A stretch of 64,000 nt of DNA from positions 6,706,465-6,770,464 of the forward strand of contig CM057158.1 of assembly GCA_029962745.1 (NCBI GenBank). Reading direction: 5' to 3'. The notes under the pieces are model-generated. The model made no database searches, was not told the DNA's origin, and saw nothing but the letters and a program-made list of their open reading frames with translations. A program made the position numbers and the translations under genes. Positions 60,325-64,000 of this stretch are shown here, one piece after another (the stretch's first letter is position 1; each line of letters begins with the position of its first letter). Source of the DNA: Echinometra lucunter. Lineage: Eukaryota > Echinodermata > Echinoidea > Camarodonta > Echinometridae.

Positions 60325-62976
60325 ATAGAGTTTATTTATGTTTTGCTCAATTTCAGTAGCTGACTGTAGCATCTTGATGTGTGTCAGTTGTGTGTTGTCT
60401 CATGAAGTTGTGATTGATTGGTAATGACTGACTTGCAGATGATGGCTGTTGTTTTTGCATGCATGTGCCCATATGAATGTTTATGTATTGCTTGTATATA
60501 TCTTCAAGTTCAGTTCAAACCATCTAATTCCAACTGCTAATGAATTGTTTCAAATGGTCTTTTCTGTGACTTTATGATATGATATATTGTAGATCTTTAT
60601 GAAGAAAAGTTATTAACTTGAGAGCTGAATGTCTTGCCTTTTGATACCATGATGGAATTACATGTTCATGTAATTTGAAATGAAGAAAAGACTTTAAATG
60701 AGAAGGCATACGATAAAGATCGAGGCCTTTTTAATATTTAAAATGAAGAAAAGATTTTAAATGAGAAGGCATATGATAAAGATCTAGGCCTTTTTAATAT
60801 TTAAAATGAAGAAAAGACTTTAAATGAGAAGGCATATGATAAAGATCATGGCCTTTTTAATATTTGAAATGAAGAAAAGACTTTAAATGAGAAGGCATAT
60901 GATAAAGATCGTGGCCTTTTTAATATTTAAAATGAAGAAAAGACTTTAAATGAGAAGGCATATGATAAAGATCATGGCCTTTTTAATATTTGAAATGAAG
61001 AAAAGACTTTAAATGAGAAGGCATATGATAAAGATCGTGGCCTTTTCAATATTTGAAATGAAGAAAAGACTTTGAATGAGAAGGCATATATGATAAAGAT
61101 CGTGGCCTTTTTAATATTTTAAATGAAGAAAAGACTTTAAATGAGAAGGCATCGAGGCAGTGAAAACTATTTTGAATTAATGTATCTACCATAATCAGAA
61201 TGCATTTCCTTTTGCATAATTCAAACTAAACTGAAGATGTACTATAGATTTATCTAACTAACTAAGAGCTCCTTAATCTGACCAAAAGCATCATTTTTTT
61301 AACATGCATGCTTGTAATTTGTATTTTGGAATACTAATTATTATTAATACTAAAGGCATCCAACAAGGCTTGGTGCATACAGCTATACTCCAAAACTACT
61401 CCCTACCCAAATATATTTTGATTTTTTTTTTTTTTAAGTTGACTTAGCCTTGCTAGTGCTTTTTTACCTTTTTACCTCCAGCTATGTATTTGGACTTTGA
61501 AATATCTTGAAATATCTTGAAAATATACCATATGACGTTTGATGTAAAATTTCCTTGTAATCTTTATAGTCTAAATGTTTAAGCTTTGTTTAATCCTATC
61601 ATATCTCCCATTTTACCTTACACCTGTTTTGTTAAGTAAACCATTTTGGAAATTAGTATTTCTTTTTTATTTTCTTCATACAAGACATAATTTTTGAATG
61701 TTATTGCACAATAGAGCCTTAAAAGTATCCCCAAATTGTTTATCCTTCACAACCTTATTTAGTTGCACCAATAAATTAGTCAATGTGAAGATTGCTGTGT
61801 AGTATTATATCAGTATTCAAGATATTAAGGGTAGCTGTCCTACTGTTATGATACTAAAAAGATATATATGAAAGTAGATACATGTATCCATACAGGACTT
61901 TTGCATTAAAGACCTTTCCTAGTACTTCAGTTTTTGTTCTACCCTTTTAGCCTGAGCCTGTGTGTGTGTGATATTCTTGCTTATGTTCTAGCATTTGTGC
62001 ATTCTGAATATAGGAATACTTTTTTCTAATCGCATGATTTTATTTTCTTTAAATTGATGATCATTGTGCATATAATTGTATTTATTTTAATAAATTTTCC
62101 TACAATAAAAGAAATTCACTTTTACAGAATAGCAACTTTAGCAAAGCTCCATTTTTAATTAAATAATAAAGTAAACATACTGAATTCCTTGAAGCATTGA
62201 TTGAAGCCCCTAATTTCAGTGCAAAGAGTTGAATCCTGTTATGAGTGACAGTGTTAACAAGGATGATTATCATAAGATTAGCTTTAGAAATTGGATTTCA
62301 TGATTCAATAAAAGTAGTATTATGGATTCTGACAGCAATATCACTTATGTACTGAGATAGTGAAAGCATTTAGGTGCAGGGTGCCGTTGCATAAAGATTT
62401 GCTATCATAGTAACTTTGCCATCAATGGTAACTACCATGGTAAAGTTGCTCAACAGCCAATCAAAATCCAGTATTCCATGAAAGTTACCATTGATGGCAA
62501 AGTTACTATAATAGCAAGTTTTATGCAACAGCACCCAGATCAGTTATAATTCATAGGAGTAATTGTTATAGGAATTAGGTTGTAAAAAATCATTGTAAAA
62601 GTTGTGATTGAGGTACCCCAAATAACCCCCCCCCCCCCAAAAAAAAAAAATAAAAAATAAAAAAAAATAATAATAATAATAAATGAAAAAAACAAAAGAA
62701 ATAGAAATTTTAAAAAACTAGAAAAAAACTGTAAAAAAAAGATAAAAATTATGATTGACTTACCAAAATGTTTAGCTGGCTTAAATGGCCTGGGCAATGT
62801 AGTAGGTATTTAAAGGAAAAAAAAAATCCTTTCTTGGAAATATGTTTTATGCATCATAATGTGTCTCTTCTCTCCCTCCTTCAGTGTTAAAGGTGCGAAT
62901 CAACCGCCCAGCCCGGACCATGGAACCTCCTGCGCCCACAAGCAAGACAGGAGCCCCAGAACCAGTGATGGTGTAA
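47239..62976 (+). CDS. NDRG: NDRG-family protein (11 exons, 391 aa)
   Basis: Member of the N-myc downstream-regulated family: cytoplasmic proteins with an alpha/beta-hydrolase fold but no catalytic activity, linked to stress and differentiation. Exons: 47239-47454 (acceptor at 47219), 49918-50017, 51236-51356, 52745-52807, 53320-53380, 54406-54492, 55075-55152, 55931-56034, 56841-56958, 57443-57578, 62885-62976; 1,176 nt, 391 aa (human NDRG1 394). Family landmarks: ETEWGNILVAIQGD, AILTYHDLGLN, CFQGFFNFPDM, GFGVGAGANILTRFE (nucleophile elbow with Gly in place of Ser), AHPEYVEALVLVNC, LWHYFGK, NPFNLSLFVNSYIRR, ARMDPSRTQWIKMSDCGG and LFLQGQGY. All introns are GT-AG and phases agree. The N-terminal exon carries two SYSKL motifs. 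The C-terminus ends PAPTSKTGAPEPVMV. Whether it is NDRG1-, 2-, 3- or 4-like cannot be said; invertebrates often have one gene. Confidence 0.93.
47700..47717. repeat. Poly-G tract in NDRG intron 1
   Basis: About 18 G with one T. Confidence 0.85.
47764..47822. repeat. Compound TA then GA microsatellite
   Basis: About 9 TA units directly followed by about 20 GA units, in NDRG intron 1. Confidence 0.93.
49243..49425. repeat. GA-rich tract
   Basis: Degenerate GA repeats with pure runs at about 49294-49322 and 49377-49396. Produces a serine/leucine-rich spurious frame on the other strand. Confidence 0.88.
50018..51235. other. NDRG intron 2, no other feature
   Basis: Only a short C run (50762-50772). 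No exon-like block or transposon terminus seen. Confidence 0.4.
51357..52744. other. NDRG intron 3 with a poly-G-headed repeat fragment
   Basis: 51418-51660 begins GGTCCTAGC-like, with a G run (51437-51452), GCGATGGGGCGGTTGCCCCC and CTCCCTGCACCCTCCCCC. It is a GC-rich island unlike its surroundings and probably a transposon fragment, but no inverted end was found. The rest is AT-rich intron. Confidence 0.4.
53398..53880 (+). mobile_element. TTAA-flanked non-autonomous element, copy 2
   Basis: Reverse-oriented relative of 14810-15285, bounded by TTAA at 53394-53397 and 53881-53884. The left end AGGGGGTACCC starts only 17 bp after the donor of NDRG exon 5. The internal palindrome is extended (53570-53610) compared with copy 1. 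Confidence 0.77.
53570..53610. repeat. 19-bp-arm hairpin with two CRE octamers
   Basis: GGTACCCACTTTGACGTCA, loop AAA, TGACGTCAAAGTGGGTACC. Relative to copy 1 the central TGACGTCA is duplicated around the loop. Confidence 0.9.
54640..54765 (+). mobile_element. Probable SINE 3' tail
   Basis: GCTCGGCTAAAGCCAGGGTA leads to ATGCGCAATACAAGAACGGA and then an ATT triplet run. The layout matches SINE 3' halves ending in a triplet tail; the head is missing or diverged. Located in NDRG intron 6. Confidence 0.42.
56543..56800 (-). mobile_element. tRNA-derived SINE (reverse orientation) in NDRG intron 8
   Basis: On the - strand GTTGTGGTCTAGTGGACAAA is a tRNA-like A box region, and GGTTTTGAATCCC about 30 nt later is a B box. 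A tail with ATTTAAGTAATCACGTAATG follows, towards 56543. This is the internal Pol III promoter layout of tRNA-derived SINEs. Confidence 0.6.
57589..58010 (+). mobile_element. tRNA-derived SINE with a duplicated head in NDRG intron 10
   Basis: GTGGTATATTGGTGAAGGC (A box) and GGGTTCAATTCTC (B box) at about 57783-57843 define a tRNA-derived head. The body GGTACCTGGCACACTGCTGG and a tail ACCCTGGGTAAATAAAACCC follow. An upstream 139-bp copy of the head (57589-57727, with GAGCTCAATTCTCGC) starts 11 bp after the exon 10 donor, so the SINE head is tandemly doubled. Confidence 0.68.
58011..60291. other. NDRG intron 10, unique part
   Basis: AT-rich intronic sequence with no exon-like or transposon-like block that I can support. 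Confidence 0.4.
60292..60326. repeat. CTGC tetranucleotide microsatellite
   Basis: About eight CTGC units. Confidence 0.93.
60675..61152. repeat. 63-bp minisatellite, about eight copies
   Basis: AATGAAGAAAAGACTTTAAA recurs at 60679, 60742, 60805, 60868, 60931, 60994, 61057 and 61122, a period of 63 bp (65 in the last). GATCATGG and GATCGTGG variants alternate in the middle copies. Located in NDRG intron 10. Confidence 0.95.
61153..62376. other. NDRG intron 10, distal part
   Basis: AT-rich intronic DNA; nothing recognised besides homopolymer T/A runs. Confidence 0.4.
62377..62539. mobile_element. MITE (family A), second copy
   Basis: The ends AGGGTGCCGTTGCATAAA and TTATGCAACAGCACCCAG are inverted. 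Interior blocks (AGTTACTATAATAGCAAGTT; CAACAGCCAATCAAAATCCA) match the copy at 36457-36630 in inverse orientation. Confidence 0.8.
62628..62760. repeat. Poly-C/poly-A low-complexity tract
   Basis: About 11 C followed by a long A-rich stretch with AAT triplets, 125 bp before the last NDRG exon. Confidence 0.85.
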
Positions 62977-64000
62977 CCGTGGTCGTCTAAAAGCTAGGGA
63001 TCGACGCCATTGGGTTGTGGAAGTCCGTCCAGCTATGCTGAATGGATGTGTGGACAGATGAATTTGGAAGATCAGCTGTTTGTGGATTTTGAATCATATT
63101 GAAGGGTGAGAAACAGAAGGGCATTAACAAAAGGGCATTGACCTAATTCAAGAGGTATGTAATATCATACCCCTGTCACATTAACAAGACTGACAGACAT
63201 TTTGGATGGTATTCTGAAAGCAGTATTATTGTTTAGGTTAGGGACAAAGATGTTGATTGTCATAATAGTGTTAAATTGTGCAGAATAAACTCTTATCATA
63301 GGTGCTTGTGCAGATGTCTCTTAAAACTTCTACTGGAACATAACCAGCTTTGTGCAGATGTTAACCGATGGTTTGGCCTCATTTTAATGTGTTATGACAT
63401 TTAATGTTGTTTTAATAATTGTTAAAACAATTATGTTGTTTTCAGAATAACATCCAAGACCAACAGTAGGCAAAAAAAAAAAAATATTGCATCACCCCAA
63501 GTAGCCATGAACTGATTGGTTTAGAGTTGGTTAGGGGTAGGTTGTATGATGTGACTAAGGTACAACTCTCCTATTACAGCAATGCCCACGATGTCAATTG
63601 CTTCCATGTTTTCTTTCTGGATGGTTGAGGTCAGATTAATGCCCTTTTAACTCTTACCTATTGATATATCATGCCTGCTCGTTGTTGGCTGCTATGCATT
63701 ACCACCATTTGTTTTGTGGTATCAAAGATATAGTATTAACTATTAAGAATGAATACTGGTATTTTTTTATTTGCGAAAATGAAAGACATGCTAGAGTGCT
63801 CACAGTGACACAATGATTTTATTTTACATGTAAAGTGTTTAGTAATGGGCAGGAAAGGAGAGTTTGTCACTCTGTCAGTGATTGATGTAAAAACCACACA
63901 TTCTCACTCATTCTAATATATATAATTATATATACAATCATGCTCTCCTTGAAAACAAGGAGGATATATTGTGAATGATAATGATATTGCTTGCCTGAAA
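62977..64000 (+). other. NDRG: NDRG 3' UTR and downstream DNA
   Basis: After the TAA at 62974-62976 the first polyadenylation hexamer is AATAAA at 63284-63289. Longer UTR forms are possible. No second gene begins before the window ends. Confidence 0.5.

Overview
This window is intron-rich, AT-rich animal nuclear DNA. I infer a marine invertebrate deuterostome, most likely a sea urchin or close relative. The grounds are the gene sequences, kilobase-sized introns, very dense small inverted-repeat transposons, abundant ACATGTA words, long poly-G/C runs and tandem-repeat-carrying transposons. The species cannot be fixed from the sequence alone. Almost all open frames over 60 codons are chance or repeat-derived; real coding sequence lies in short spliced exons.

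Three genes can be rebuilt exon by exon with phase-consistent splice sites. MAF1, the repressor of RNA polymerase III, is on the + strand (CDS 1604-11002, 6 exons, 264 aa). PFDN4, prefoldin subunit 4, is on the - strand (CDS 21446-17148, 4 exons, 136 aa). An NDRG-family alpha/beta-hydrolase-fold gene is on the + strand (CDS 47239-62976, 11 exons, 391 aa). MAF1 and PFDN4 converge. The three genes act in unrelated processes: Pol III control, chaperone delivery to the CCT chaperonin, and stress or differentiation-linked NDRG function. PFDN4 intron 3 looks like a minor-class (U12) AT-AC intron, and a 5'-truncated non-LTR retrotransposon sits inside it.

The region 22.6-36 kb holds the most unusual structure. 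An 11.5-kb symmetric element (23237-34760) has ~200-bp GC-rich terminal inverted repeats that are nearly identical. They are followed on each side by arrays of a ~203-bp satellite in opposite orientations (about 10 copies on the left, about 33 on the right). Between the arrays is a 2.2-kb centre with nested small transposons and a reverse-transcriptase remnant. The right array contains a recent 8-monomer (1,624-bp) duplication. Exon-like pieces of an unidentified - strand gene lie on both sides (22626-22933 and 34988-35884), so the element may sit inside a host intron.

The rest is repeats: a hAT-type element with an 8-bp target duplication (1769-3372), two copies of a TTAA-flanked element carrying a CRE-containing cruciform (14810-15285, 53398-53880), and a TGTCTCGCCCAC-ended element with a 157-bp tandem core (40817-42644). 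There are also several TA-flanked MITEs, tRNA-derived SINEs near 56.7 and 57.8 kb, a third reverse-transcriptase remnant (37.7-38.5 kb), a 63-bp minisatellite (60.7-61.15 kb) and many microsatellites. Nothing bacterial, no CRISPR array and no rRNA gene was seen.
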